The position numbers were made by a program, and so were the translations under genes. From Watersipora subatra (Eukaryota > Bryozoa > Gymnolaemata > Cheilostomatida > Watersiporidae), in contig NC_088717.1 in NCBI RefSeq assembly GCF_963576615.1, positions 26,501,513 through 26,565,512 on the forward strand: a stretch of 64,000 nt of DNA. Reading direction: 5' to 3'. Within the stretch, counting starts at the first letter, position 1, and the number at the start of each line of letters is the position of its first letter. Of this stretch, positions 33,201-45,328 are shown piece after piece. The notes under the pieces were generated by a model. It was not told the origin of the DNA. It saw only the letters and a program-made list of their open reading frames with translations, and did not search any database.

Positions 33201-33830
33201 AGTACGGTTGAATAGTGGTTAGTATCAGTCAGGTACTGTTGACTAGCGGTTAGTATCAGTCAAGTACTGGTGAATAGTGGTTAGTATCAGTCGGGTACTG
33301 TTGACTAGTGGTTAGTATCAGTCAGGTACTGTTGACTAGTGGTCGGTATCAGTCAGGCACTGTTGACTAGTGATCGGTATCAGTCAGGTACTGTTGACTA
33401 GTGGATAGTATCAGTCAGGTACTGTTGAATAGTGGTTGGTATCAGTCAGGTACTGTTGACTAGTCGTTAGTATCAGTCGGGTGCTGTTGACTAGTAGTTG
33501 GTATCAGTCAGGTACTGTTGACTAGTAGTATCAGTCAAGTACTGTTGACTAATGGTTGGTATCAGTCAGGTACTGTTGACTAGTGTTAGTATCAGTCAGG
33601 TACTGTTGACTAGTGGTTAGTATCAATCAGGTACTGTTGACTGGTTACCATGTATGTTGCAGGTGGAGAGAGACATCTGTATTTCGAATAATAAGTTGTA
33701 CAGCAAAAGGATGAACCATTTAGTTGGTACAGACGAGTTGATTGTCAGATTTCGGAGGTGGTATGCTCAATTTTACTCGGAGAATTCTCACAACAAAACT
33801 TACCAATATAAGATTGATTCAACTTGGTGA
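30203..33830 (+). CDS. nvd: Neverland-like cholesterol 7-desaturase, C-terminal exons
   Basis: Four exons (30203-30269, 31635-31816, 32651-32824, 33663-33830) join in phase into 196 residues ending at TGA. The first holds EIPEYGADIAHFFPVH, the D-x2-H-x4-H iron site of Rieske oxygenases. The second holds DWYLAKGTHCHDLYF, the third IGPGIVHL and FAVPIEPFKTRLVHL, and the fourth VERDICIS and RFRRWYAQFYSENS. These match the Neverland/DAF-36 family, microsomal enzymes that convert cholesterol to 7-dehydrocholesterol. The family is about 430-460 residues, so the N-terminal membrane anchor and Rieske [2Fe-2S] domain (CxH...CxxH) are missing. I could not find them upstream. Donor and acceptor sites are all canonical. 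It is either a gene with a very distant 5' part or a 5'-truncated copy. Confidence 0.85.
30261..30592. repeat. ~43-bp tandem repeat that copies the exon end and 5' splice site
   Basis: Seven to eight units each start TCCATCATGGTAAGTTA, the last bases of the desaturase exon plus its donor. Six of eight keep ATG|GTAAGT. In two the donor is damaged (ATCGTAATT, ATGGTTAAT). The first unit is the real exon/intron border at 30269/30270. Confidence 0.88.
31312..31400. repeat. 44-bp direct duplication
   Basis: The segment beginning ATCTCTCAGTAGCATTGCAC occurs twice back to back inside a desaturase intron. Confidence 0.85.
31890..32402. repeat. Large inverted repeat (arms ~230 bp) in desaturase intron
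   Basis: 31890-32122 is mirrored, with scattered mismatches, by 32148-32402 around a roughly 25-bp AT-rich centre (TTATATATATATTTATTGG). The spliced-out intron would fold into a hairpin of more than 200 bp. Confidence 0.85.
32895..33645. repeat. 31-bp minisatellite (tcaggtactgttgactagtg)
   Basis: About twenty-four units of roughly 31 bp (GTTAGTATCAGTCAGGTACTGTTGACTAGTG) fill most of the last desaturase intron and stop just before its final exon. Confidence 0.9.
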
Positions 33831-34594
33831 TCGCGCTAGATCAGGTTCCTTGTGAGATAGTTAACTATTTCCCATCTTCCTAAGCTCTTTCTTAAATCAC
33901 TTGAATATGTTGCGGATTCATTTAAGTTTGACTTGCAAGGATAGTTTTACTCAATTCTGAACATTTTCAATATAATATCCTGTTTTGGGGATGTGCACAC
34001 ATTTACATGTAATGATAGGTTTCAACAAGTTATGCAAATTTTATTTATACACTTATTATAAATGATGCTTATTACATATCTCACAGATACACCTGCTAAG
34101 ATCATGGCTTGTCCAAGTAGTGCATTTACAATATGTTAGTATTGCATATGCATTGCCTCGCTGACCGACTGCTGCTCATATATCAGCAGGTCTGCTAATA
34201 CTACATATTTTCATCAATAGAATGAGATTTTTCATTCGCTAACTTTTGACGATTCTGTAGCATGTCGAAGACGTTTGTCTCTGCTTGATAAGTGTTTGTT
34301 TTCTTAATACAGTTACATATCAATTTCTGTCACTTGGCATATGTATAAACTGGTATGAATAAAAATTTTGAGAATCTTGCTTTCTGAAGCATTTTCCAAT
34401 ATATGAACAAATTCTGAAAATAAAATGAATATAACAATGCAGTCTCCTACCATTGTCGATGTCCTCTTTAAGAGGCAGGCACATCATATTTGGTTTGAAA
34501 TGCATTAGGTTTGAGTAATATACAGATTAGGTATTGGATCTACAATCAGTACAGTTAATCTTCATATCTTCGCAACATTGTTTTTGTCAATCCT
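33831..34594. other. 3' flank of desaturase, no other gene seen
   Basis: AT-rich. AATAAA-like sequence occurs near 34357, but a confident polyadenylation site cannot be assigned. Confidence 0.35.
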
Positions 34595-35315
34595 TCTCAC
34601 CCTTGGTAACCTAAGTCTGGCTGTTGTGTGGCACCAGACATGCTGCAAAGGCTTCTTACCCTTGGTAACCTAAGTCTGGCTGTTGTGTGGCACCAGACAT
34701 GCTGCAAAGGCTTCTTACCCTTGGTAACCTAAGTCTGGCTGTTGTGTGGCACCAGAAATGCTGCAAAGGCTTCTTACCCTTGGTAACCTAAGTCTGGCTG
34801 TTGTGTGGCAACAGAAATGCTGCAAAGGCTTCTTACCCTTGGTAACCTAAGTCTGGCTGTTATGTGGCACCAGACATGCTGCAAAGGCTTCTTACCCTTG
34901 GTAACCTAAGTCTGGCTGTTGTGTGGCAACAGACATGCTGCAAAGGCTTCTTACCAACCTTTCTGGTAACCTAAGTCTGGCTGTTGTGTGGCAACAGAAA
35001 TGCTGCAAAGGCTTCTTACCCTTGGTAACCTAAGTCTGGCTGTTGTGTGGCACCAGACATGCTGCAAAGGCTTCTTACCCTTGGTAACCTAAGTCTGGCT
35101 GTTGTGTGGCACCAGAAATGCTGTAGAGGCTTCTACCCTTGGTAACCTAAGTCTGGCTGTTGTGTGGCTCCAGACATGCTGCAAAGGCTTCTTACCCTTG
35201 GTAACCTAAGTCTGGCTGTTGTGTGGCACCAAGCATGCTGCAAAGGCTTCTACCCTTGGTAACCTAAGTCTGGCTGTTGTGTGGCACCAGACATGCTGCA
35301 AAGGCTTCTACCGCA
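34595..35315. repeat. ~60-bp minisatellite (ggtaacctaagtctggctgt)
   Basis: About twelve highly similar units, GGTAACCTAAGTCTGGCTGTTGTGTGGCACCAGACATGCTGCAAAGGCTTCTTACCCTT-like, with small indels. The low divergence suggests recent expansion. Confidence 0.92.
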
Positions 35316-37181
35316 TTAAAGTTTAAAACTAGCATCACAAATTATTTCAACTAATTCGTGGACCTCGGTCTTGGAAGATGGCGAAGCTTGCTCATAAGGT
35401 CCTTCATTGATGGTAGTGTAAAGGCCCGTGCACACTAACGCTCAAATTGACGATTAGCTGTAACGATGGGCTGCTATGACGTCTTTTGCGATTAGCCGCC
35501 AACGTAAGCGTTGCTAGTGACGAAACGATGGAATTTCAACACGTTAAACTTAGACACCGATGATCATAACTGTTAGCATCTTGGTTGGCTGTTTGTTGAC
35601 TGCATTGGATCCAATTTCAACAGTTGTAAAGATTTGTGCCAATTCATATTCGCAAGCATGGCGAAGAACTAAGCTTGTAATGAATTGCTAAACTTTGAAC
35701 AAAATCGATATTTTAAATGGTTTTTGGTTAGTGTATACACCTTATTATTGGTAATGACATAAAAACAGCTAATGGTTGCGGTCCATCCCACAGCTAAACA
35801 TTGATTTGAACAATAATGTGCACAGGCTTTTAGCTGTGTTTTCAAGTTGTTGAAGGATAACTCTTTAGACTGTAGAGTAAAGGCTCTAATAGCATAAAAT
35901 ACTAGCGGTCAGGTTATAAGCTCTTCACTATATATATGGGTCTTTCCATTGAACTCACCCATCAAGTCTGACATGGAAGTCAAAATCTCAAATCACCCTT
36001 ACACTAGATTTAGCCTTACTTTTAGGCCCAATTATTCAAATTTAGTAAAAAAAAAGCTTTTCCTGTGTCGTTGGTAAATTTCGCAGTATATTGGTGTTTC
36101 TACAACAGGTCAGGGACAGGTTGCTGATGTAACAGTGGACACCATATCATACCTTTAAGTGAACACATCAATTATCAAAAAAAGCTCTGACATGTCTAAT
36201 TACCATGTTTACAATTACTCATCAACAAAGTTATAAATACCACAAAAGTTACAAACAGAAAATAAAGCGTAATAAGAGTAACGCCACATGGTATGTCCAC
36301 TTGGTCATCAAAAACTACATAATATGCAGTCACCTTTATTCAAAATTTTTATTAAACATAAACAAACTTAATCATCTTTTACCTGCTTTAATACTTGGGT
36401 AATAAGGTTACAATGCCATAAGAACAGGTAACTATGGAGTGCAAACAATATACTTTACATAAAACAATTGCCTGTCTTACCATACATACAGGTTGTCAAT
36501 GTAACTGAGACACAAGGGGACACCATTTCCCGGTTACACTGGTAATATTGCCAAATGATAACACTATGTCATTAATTTGTGTAAACAAATATGAGTAATA
36601 TAGGTTCAGGCACTGGTAAAGGTGCTAAGCTATAAACAAAACTAAAATTTACTAGCACATGATACATCTTCATTTCTACAAATCTAAAGCAATAACAATA
36701 CTGACAAAGGGTTAAATTGGCAAATGAATGTTACACCCTTATGCAAAGCTGCTCATTCTGTTGCTCAGTCTGGTATGCTTAAAAGCCTCGACAGTCAAAA
36801 GAGAGCAATGGCAGTTCCACGACAAAGAGTTTAAATAGTCGAAAGAGTAAGTGTCCAAACAGACGCAAGTAGATGAAAGTGATGAAGCCATTACAACTGT
36901 TCTCTTTTATAGATGTCTCTGTTAGCCTGTGAGAAGGTGTTTAGGTACTCAAGTTTTGTTCTTCATGTTGCAGAGGGTTAGTAGCCTATTTGTGTGAATT
37001 TGTCTTGAGTACGCCAACGTAATGTAAGCGCCTGATTTGAAATGATGAGTAACTCATGTTATTTTGGCCATGTTTGGTAAAAATTGGCAGAGCTTTGTAC
37101 ATGTCATCGCCTCTAACTTCTATTGGTTTTGTTCAATCTGCCAGTTTATGCTCTGTTCTAATTAGTTTTATTGAGCATCCT
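35316..37181. other. No gene recognised
   Basis: AT-rich sequence of about 1.9 kb. The stretch around 35420-35540 has inverted GC-richer words that could be a MITE fragment. No convincing exon was seen on either strand. Confidence 0.35.
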
Positions 37182-37185
37182 TTAA

Positions 37186-39391
37186 AGATGTGGTTGCGTC
37201 AAACTTGAGTTGATCTTAAAAGAAAGCAATTTTTTTGTATCAGTTGATATGTTGTTTGTTGTGTTAGGCGATCTCATTGCCAAGATATTTGAAGATTAAA
37301 ATCGAAAAAATCTGATCGCTGTAAAAACGCTCAGGCCAAAAGAACATGCCCAGACTTGCCCAAAATGATGTCACGCGGTATTTATTAGTCAATATATATC
37401 GTATTCACATCGGCTATTTGCGATAAAAATCTAGTCCTACGCGGCTCTAATGGCATATATCCTTTTTTGTATTTACTCATGTTGGCTAAAATAAAATTTT
37501 AAATCCAGTTACAGATGCATTATTATGAATGTTTCAAAGGCGTCAAATAAAGAAAATTGAAAATTTGTCTTACTCACTTTCTCCAAATGCTGTGTAAACA
37601 TTTGAGTACCGACTACCAATTCTAACGGTCTACAGTAATTCTGTCAAGCAAACTATGTAGTATAAGGTCTTTGTATCAGCACAGTTCCGCCGCTACCCAC
37701 ACTAACGATATACAGCTTCCCAAAAGCCCCGCCCACATTATGTTCGTCGCCTATCTTTGGGGCAGGGCTGTATATCATTGCCTACACCGTCTGCGTACTA
37801 GTTTCTTACAAGTAGTATTCTTACCGAATACTACCGAAGTGAAATAAGCAAGCCACGTCTTTGAAAAGAATATAGATAGGGATAGAGTTTTAAGGATGAG
37901 AAGTCTGCTGCAAACTGGATTTGAACTCGCATTCTCCAGTTCTGCTGACGTCCATATACCGTATCCAATTCACTACAATATTCTGCAAATCATGTTTTGC
38001 ATTATCTTCAACAATATAATTTTATTATATAATTTTTAGAAGCAAAAATATTTTCATCTCGGCATAAAGCTTTTATTAAAAATATTCATCAAGTCGTGGC
38101 CAATCACATAGTTTTAGCTGATACAATAAGACAAATTCATCTACTGCAACAAACTCAAACAAAACATCATGGTTTATGCAGCACACATTCAAGTCGCTCT
38201 TTCCCCTTTATGGCAGTTTCCACACTGACAAAGCTGCTTCGGCTGGTGGGACCACATAAACATCCTGTAAAAAGTAAAACAAATGCAATAAATATATGTC
38301 ATTCATAGATATGTCATTCTAACGCATATCTACTGAAAGCTTTCAAATTGGGAGTTTGATAGATTGCGAGTGTAATTTTAAAACTGAATAAATGTTTAAC
38401 AAAGGTACAAGTACGCCAAGCCAACGATTCGAAGCTTTGGTTCTGGAAGTTAAAGATTTGCATTGATCAATCAATTTTTTTCACTTTCTACAAGTGAAAA
38501 GTGAACATCTAAAGTCAAATCATAAATCTAATTTACTAGATGAAACTGCCACAGAAAATTTGAAGCAAATGTAGCTACATGTAGGTGAACCGATAAAAAA
38601 ATGTAAAACAATGATTAGTGATAGCAAAAAGTTATAATTTTATTAATTAGTACATGTATTAATGAGTACTAAAATATTACCTTTAGTATATTCATCAATC
38701 TAAGCCATTGTATTGCTAGATGCTAAAGATTAAAAAGAAGCCGTCAAGAACTCACTGTACATACGTATCTCACACGCGCAGGAAATTACATTTTAGCTTC
38801 ACACAGGGAAATATAATCTGAATGTAAAATCAACGGGAAACTCTATAGGAGACTCAACGTGAAAGATAAATTTACCTCCATTCTCCGATCTTCCTCCGTA
38901 GAACTTTAACTACCTGATGCCAAGAAAACTCGGAGTCACCGTCGCAGCAATTTTTACAATTATGTTGTTCGCCAATAAAACGCCTCGATCGAGTAATTCA
39001 TTAAAGTAATGATGTTAATTAATATAGTAAATATCGATGTCCATGCGATTTAATAATAGAGTAAAATCCCTAAATTTGAGATCACATTCAACGCGTTTTA
39101 CGAGTGATAACATTTATTACGACCTATATAAAAATTTCGCGCTGACGATTGGCTAAGGAAGCGACCTCGTATTTATCGCTCGTGGTTTCTTTTCAGATGT
39201 ATTGCTTGTGACGTCACGAAAGAAGCACCCGCTGGAACATGAGCTTTTTAAAAGAGGGCCTCATTCAAACGCATATATCTTTGGACAGGGTTGGTTTACA
39301 AAGACAAAAATGGTATCAAATTGTAGCTGATGTTTTAGTCTTTTATGAGTCTTAATTTCATTAAATTGAAGTTTTTGACGCAACCACATCT
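37186..39391 (+). mobile_element. TTAA-flanked DNA element, left copy of a palindrome
   Basis: Its ends are AGATGTGGTTGCGTCAAA (37186) and the complement ending at 39391, with TTAA on both sides (37182-37185, 39392-39395). The TTAA duplication is typical of the piggyBac superfamily, but no transposase is visible. A small palindromic insert lies at about 37703-37800 compared with the other copy. Confidence 0.75.
37703..37800. repeat. Small palindromic insert (GATATACAGC...GCTGTATATC)
   Basis: Absent from the matching place in the right copy (about 41135-41160). Its inverted ends GATATACAGC/GCTGTATATC match those of the palindrome at 21560-21596. Confidence 0.5.
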
Positions 39392-41516
39392 TTAAAGATG
39401 TGGTTGCGTCAAAAAGGTTGATTTAATGAAATTAAGACCAATCAAAGGCTAAAACGTCAGCTACAATTTGATGTCATTTTTGTCTTTGTAGACTAACCCT
39501 GTCCAGAGATATATGCGTTTGAATCAAGCCATCTTTTAAAAAGCTCAGATTCCAATGGGTGGTTCATTCGTAATGAAATGAGTGATACATCTGAAAAGAG
39601 TCCACGAGCAATAAATATAAAATCGCTTTATTAGCCAATCATCAGCACGAAATTTTTATATAGGACATAATAAATGCTATCAGTCGTAAAACACACTGTC
39701 TGTGATCTCAAATTTAGGGATTTTACTCTATTACCAGATTGCATCGACATTTACTAAATTAATTAACATCATTACTTTAATGAATTACTCGATCGATATG
39801 TTTTATTGATGAACAACAGAATTGTAAAAATGCTTCTGGTTACTGCAAAGGTGACTCCGAGCTTTCTGAGCATCAACTGTTTAATGTTTGGGACAGACAG
39901 CTTATAGTTCGAGCTGACAGGTGTCAGCAGTGTTATGCTACAGAGGAAGATAGGATAATGGAGGTAAATTTATCTTTTACTTTGAGTCTCCTATAAATAC
40001 TGTTGTGTTTACACTCAGATTATGTTTCCCTGTTTGAGGCTATAGTGTAATTTCCTGCGCGTGCGAGACATGTATGTACAGTGAGTTCTTGATGGCTTCT
40101 TTTTAATCCGTAGCATCTAGCAAGACAATGGCTTAGATTGATGAATATACTAAAGGTAATAATTTTAGTACTCATGAATACATTTACTAATTAATAGAAT
40201 TATAACTTTTTTCTATCGCCAATCGTTGTATAATTTTTTATCGTTTCACTTAGCTATATTTGCTTCAAATTTTCTTTGACGATTTAGCTAGGAAATTAGA
40301 TTTATGATTTGACATTAGATGTTCACTTTTCACTTGTAGAAAGTGAAGAAAGTCGATTGATCAATGCACATCTTTAACTTCCAGAACCAAAGCTTCAAAT
40401 CGTTGGCTTGGCGTACGTATGCTTTTTTAAAACATTTAATCAATATTACACTCTCAATCTAACTCCCAATTTGAATTGAAAACTTAATTGATAACTTCCA
40501 ATTTGAATGACACATTTATGAATGACATATATTTATTGCATTTGTTTTATTGATTACAGGATGTTTATGCGGTCCTACCAGCCAAAGCAGCTTTGTCAGT
40601 GTGGAAACTGCCATGAATGGGAAAGAGAGACTTGAATGTGTGCTGCATAAACCATGATGTTTTGTTTGAGTTTGCTACAGTAGATTAATTTGCCCTATTG
40701 TAGGAGCTGAAACTAGGTGAGTGGCCACAACTTGGATGGATATTTTTAATAAAAGCTTTATGCCAAAATGAACATTTTTTTGCTTGTAAAAATTATATAA
40801 TGAAATAATATTGTTGAAGATAATGCAAAACATGATTTGCAGAATATTGAATACATCATAGACCCGTTGACACCTGTGCTGAAATCTTTTCTGATATATG
40901 GATTTATGAAATGTAATCAGAGCTGTATGGACAGGTACTTTTGCATTTTGCATAGCTCGACATTTCTTTAGTACTTGAATCAACTAATCAAAGGTGATCG
41001 GTGCATTTTTTTCTACAAATTGATACCAATAATGACTCGACAACGTTGACTATACCATGTACATGACTTTTAGGGATGCAGTTGATTTCGCCACATATCC
41101 TTTTCAGAGACGTGGCTTGCTTATTTTACTTCGTAACCAGTTTCTAGTGTGGTAGCGACAGAACTGCGCCGATACAAAGGCCTTATTATACAGTCAAACA
41201 TGGATAACTCGTCCACGGATAGCTCGAACACATGGCTAATTCGAACATTTCCTTTGGTCCGTTCCCACGTAATGATAAATTGCTATAGATAACTCGAACT
41301 CAACACTGTTAATTCGAACTGTTTTTTTGCCCAACGGCTACCGAAACGGTTGTTATCGCTTTAGAAAATCACTTTATTCAAAGCCATAGAGGTAAACTTC
41401 ATCTTTTCGTAATTCATAAGCGTCGTTATTACCACCATCGGCAAAATATTTTTGTCAACGACTTTTCTAAAGGTTTGGTGAAATTTGATTTATACTGCGA
41501 TACGATGAGTAGCACG

Positions 41517-41639
41517 GGCTAGCCGGGTCACGCGCGCAAGGATTTTCGCTACGCACATACAAAACAAAAATTGCATGTTGTTTTTGTTTTGTATGTGCGT
41601 GGCGAAAATCCTTGAGTGCGTGACCCGGCTAGCCCGTGA
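41517..41639. repeat. Near-perfect ~57-bp-stem hairpin
   Basis: The sequence from ACGGGCTAGCCGGGTCACGC to TTTTGTTTTGTATGTGCGTG and back to GACCCGGCTAGCCCGT folds with a loop of about 8 bases and only a few mismatches. Confidence 0.85.
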
Positions 41640-41649
41640 TGAATAGTTT

Positions 41650-41684
41650 TCCGACGTTGATTCCGTGTTGAATCAACGTCGGAA
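41650..41684. repeat. Perfect 15-bp stem, 6-nt loop
   Basis: TTCCGACGTTGATTC-CGTGTT-GAATCAACGTCGGAA. It lies directly after the long hairpin inside the same MITE. Confidence 0.85.
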
Positions 41685-42894
41685 TGTTGAATGTTTAAAA
41701 CGTCTTAAAAATTGTTGTAATTAAACTGTAACGTTGTCTGAGCTACAAAAAACTATTCATCATTTGACCTAAACACAGAATACGTGTGTACATTCAATAA
41801 GTATCTATTAAAAAAAACGTCAGTGATATAGAATGTACGTAAAACTTCTAATTGAACTGCCTCGGAGTGTTGCTCTTAACGAATCCCAGGTAAAGTAAGA
41901 TAATCTTTGCATAAACTTCAAGAAAAAACGGCAAAATTGATCGTGGATAAAACCCCAAAAGAAAAAAATGTCTTTTCTTTTGAGCATTTCAACAACGATC
42001 AAGTTTTGCCAATGTCAATCTGAAAAACGTCCTGGCAATAACATCACCTCAAACAACAAACCAATCTCAAGTGATAGAAAAATCTCTATACTTTTTCATA
42101 AAAACGTTTTAAACTTTACATTAGAAGCATTTAATTTGAAACAAGCCATTTGTGCTTTTGATTTACATTATAGTTTGTATATGTACATGTATCTACTAAT
42201 AAATAAGTAAATACATGGATTTGTGACAGTGCTCTGATAACTTGAACGCTCTGATAATTCGAACACTTTTGCTCGGTCCCCTGAAGTTCGAGTTATCCAT
42301 GTTTGACTGTATTTAGTTTGCTCGACAAAATTACCGTAGACCGGTAGAATTGGTAGTCGGTACTAAAATGTTTACATAGCATTTAGAGGAAGCTAATATA
42401 ATAAGTTTTTAACTTCCTTTATTAGAGGCGTTTGAGACATTGATAATAAATGTATCTGTAGCTGGATTTAAAAATTTATTCTAGCCAACATGAGCAAATA
42501 CAAGATAAAATATATGTTAATAGAGCCGCGTAGTACTAGACTTTTATCGCAACAGCCGATGTGAATATGAGATATAGACACAGGTTGCATCACAGGTTAC
42601 ATCATTTCGGGCAAGTCTGAGCATGTTTTTTTGGCCTCAGCGTTTTTACTGCGATCAATTCTTTTCGATTATAATCTTCAAATATCTTGACAATGAAATC
42701 GCCTAACACAACAAATAACATATCAACTGATAAACAAAACAAACAAAAATACTTTCTTTTAAAATCAACTCAAATTTGACGCAGCCAAATCTTTAATGTA
42801 ATGGATGTTTCACCGATTGCACGCATTAGGCATATTCTTTTGTGGTTTAGGCTTTACTCTCTTTTGGTATCTGGTTTTGCTACTATATCTATAC

Positions 42895-43065
42895 ATCAGT
42901 AGTCCCTTAGATATACATCAGTAGTCTCTTAGATATACATCAGTAGTCTCTTAGATATACATCAGTAGTCTCTTAGATAACATCAGTAGTCTCTTAGATA
43001 TACATCAGTAGTCTCTTAGATATACATCAGTAGTCTCTTAGATATGTATATCAGTAGTCTCTTAG
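42895..43065. repeat. 22-bp tandem repeat (atatacatcagtagtctctt)
   Basis: About eight near-identical units of CATCAGTAGTCTCTTAGATATA. They lie just outside the right end of the TTAA palindrome. Confidence 0.9.
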
Positions 43066-43399
43066 ATAAGCCATGCTAACTGTTATGTTACCAACCTTTC
43101 AGGCTCAAAATATTCTTCAGACAACTATTAACTCTACAATTTTACATAGAATGGTTATTAGTTAAACACCGCTATAGTGGTTTGCGACATAGGTATTATT
43201 AGCCTGTTGAATTGGTACAACATTTACAGCATTTACAATGAAAAACTGAATGATACTTCACTAATGTAATATTAAAAGCTCATTTTTCGCTACAAAACAG
43301 AAACACAACTCTATTTACGTTCGAATTGAAAGCATTCACGAATCACTTATGGATGTTTTAGCAGCGCAACTGTGATTGCTAGCTCGGCATTTGTTGTAG

Positions 43400-44430
43400 T
43401 TCTATGGTTAATGCCATGGGTCCCAAACCTCACTGGCATATTCCATTATTGGCGTAATCAATATGAGATGCGATCCTTTTCACTTTTCTGGGAGCTCCAT
43501 ACAAAACATGCTTAATCATACCAAGCCTTTGAGACGCCCTGGCAGTTATTGAGTCTGTGTGCAGGCCCCAGCCAAAATCATTGGCAATATCCACTCCCAA
43601 ATATTTAAAATGTGTCACAGTATCTAGTTGCATACCGTTAAGGTAATACGTAAAATCACTGTTACTACATCACTTGGCAAAGTGAACCGCCTGACATTCA
43701 TTCATATTAAAAAACATTTTTTTCTCTGTCAGTCCACTGTTCCAGTAAAGCAAGGTCTAGCTGAAAATTTTGTTAATCAGTCTGAGTTTCTACAGAGCAA
43801 TACACTAATGCATCGTCTGCAAAAAGCCTAATAGATGATGTTTTTAGGATTTCCGAAATGTTATCAATATACACAGAAAAGGAGAAGGTACCAGGACAGA
43901 GCCCTGGGAAACTCCCGATGTAACATTCAAAGAGGTAAATGTAGCCCCTTCCACTACCACCCGCTGACTTCTGTCGGATAAAAAGTTTGCTATCTATCAG
44001 ACTACCTATGTTAGTGCAGATATTCGATTCAAATAATTTTTATATTAGCAAATTGTGAGGCACTTTGTTAAAAGCCTTGGAGAAGTCAATGACACAGCAT
44101 GTACCACAATGTTATTGTCAATCATTTTCATGATGTCATCAGTGGTTGTTGATAATTGCGTAGTGCAGGAGAGACCTTTCCTAAAGCCATGCCGGTTACA
44201 ACTCAAGTCACTATCTAGATGTTGATGAATGTTACAAAAACCGCATGTGTTCGAATAGCTAGCAAGAGATACATGTCAGCAAGACCTATAGTTTCTGGGA
44301 TTTTCTCTTTCTCCCTTTTTAAAAATAGGGACAAAATTAGCCGTTTTCCAAATATTTTGAAAGTGATAAGTTGAAAAAGAATCGTAGTTTTAAAAGAAGC
44401 ACCAGCGTTAGGTTGCCTCGATCTTTCTAC
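43400..44430 (-). pseudogene. CR1-like LINE ORF2 relic
   Basis: Broken frames on the minus strand still show the RT motifs in order from high to low coordinates: IWKTANFVPIFKKG, HGFRKGLSCTTQL, VIDFSKAFNKV, SGVSQGSVL, LFADDALVYC and FKYLGVDIANDFGW, then ASQRLGMIKHVLYGAPRKV. These match the same motifs of the intact LINE at 16.9-19.6 kb, so the relic is an older relative. Frameshifts and stops abound. Confidence 0.85.
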
Positions 44431-45084
44431 GTTTTCAAGCCGTCCAGCCATTCGGCCATGTGCAGCGTTATAACCAGCCTATACATGTATCTTGTGAAAC
44501 TAAACAACCGCAAGACTGGCTGTAACGTGAGAGGCGATTGCTAGGAGCGATAGCAACCAATCGCGAAATACTAGCCTCAGATATCTTGAAACCTGCAAAA
44601 AACTGTAAAAGTGGTATCGACCCGTCAAATAAAACTAAAACACAAAGCGAAAGTGAAACTAAAAACTCACACGAATCATAGTTGGGAGTTATTCAGCTTC
44701 GAACAATTGACTACATTTATAGCACTTCCAAAATATAATTCAGTCCACAATGTACCATGAACTGATGTACTAAAACTCATTTGTATGAACATGTTACAAA
44801 ACTATTTGTATAACTATTTTACACGCACCCATAACATAAAAACACAATCAAAGAATTATCACATTGAGATACAACGTTGTTGTCGGCTAGAGGTCGCCAG
44901 CACCGCGGGAAGCTCAGCTATTTCTTGACACACCAAATGTATAGTTTTAAATTTTTTTTGCGCTGATAGAAAAAACGTTTTGATCGTTTCAACTTTTTTA
45001 AAAACAATAAGATCTTTAGATAATTAGTTTTATACATAAAATTTATTTGTACTTATTTATAAAATACAACAGATCTGTAATTTT
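44431..45084. other. No gene recognised
   Basis: A short inverted pair GCGATTG...CAATCGC occurs near 44535-44572. Otherwise I see nothing I can name. Confidence 0.35.
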
Positions 45085-45310
45085 TAAAATTCAAACTACT
45101 CTAACGTGTAGGGAGCATCTTGTGAGAGCGAAATAGGCCAAATTTAGTTCAAGCTTGACTTAGAATCATCGCCTGGAGACCTCTGTATTTTCCTATTCAG
45201 CATTGTCAGTTAAAATTTCTACTTGTTAGGAAATCCGCCAATCACATAGGTAAGTTATTTGTTTTTTAATCAGTTGTTTATGTTTGAAACCTGTTGCAAT
45301 AACATTGTAG
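45085..45310 (+). repeat. Dispersed unclassified repeat R1, copy 1
   Basis: Similar to 50755-50975 in the same orientation, sharing phrases such as AATTCAAACTACTCTA, GAGCGAAATAGGCC and CAGCATTGTCAGTTAA. There are no inverted ends and no coding frame. Here it is followed directly by a LINE 3' fragment, so it may belong to a LINE or SINE-like 3' region. Confidence 0.6.
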
Positions 45311-45328
45311 CATATTTAGTAAAGTAAT

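Larger units (their letters stand above)
41191..42309. mobile_element. Tigger/mariner-type MITE with CAGTCAAACATGG ends
   Basis: CAGTCAAACATGGATAACTC at the left and GAGTTATCCATGTTTGACTG at the right form inverted ends flanked by TA (41189-41190, 42310-42311). The left arm of the palindrome gives the empty site near 37668-37680. No transposase was recognised. It contains two strong hairpins (41517-41639 and 41650-41684). Confidence 0.8.
39396..42792 (-). mobile_element. TTAA-flanked DNA element, right (inverted) copy
   Basis: It mirrors 37186-39391 around the shared central TTAA at 39392-39395 and ends with TTTGACGCAGCCAAATCT followed by TTAA (42793-42796). It is longer than the left copy because a Tigger-type element (41191-42309) sits inside. 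Divergence between the arms argues against an assembly artefact. Confidence 0.75.

Noticed and set aside
41820..42210. Open frames inside the 41191-42309 MITE
   Set aside because: Short, on both strands, with no transposase motif.
23340..43065. CRISPR-like arrays
   Set aside because: All tandem arrays have directly adjacent units without unique spacers and lie in eukaryotic sequence. They are minisatellites.
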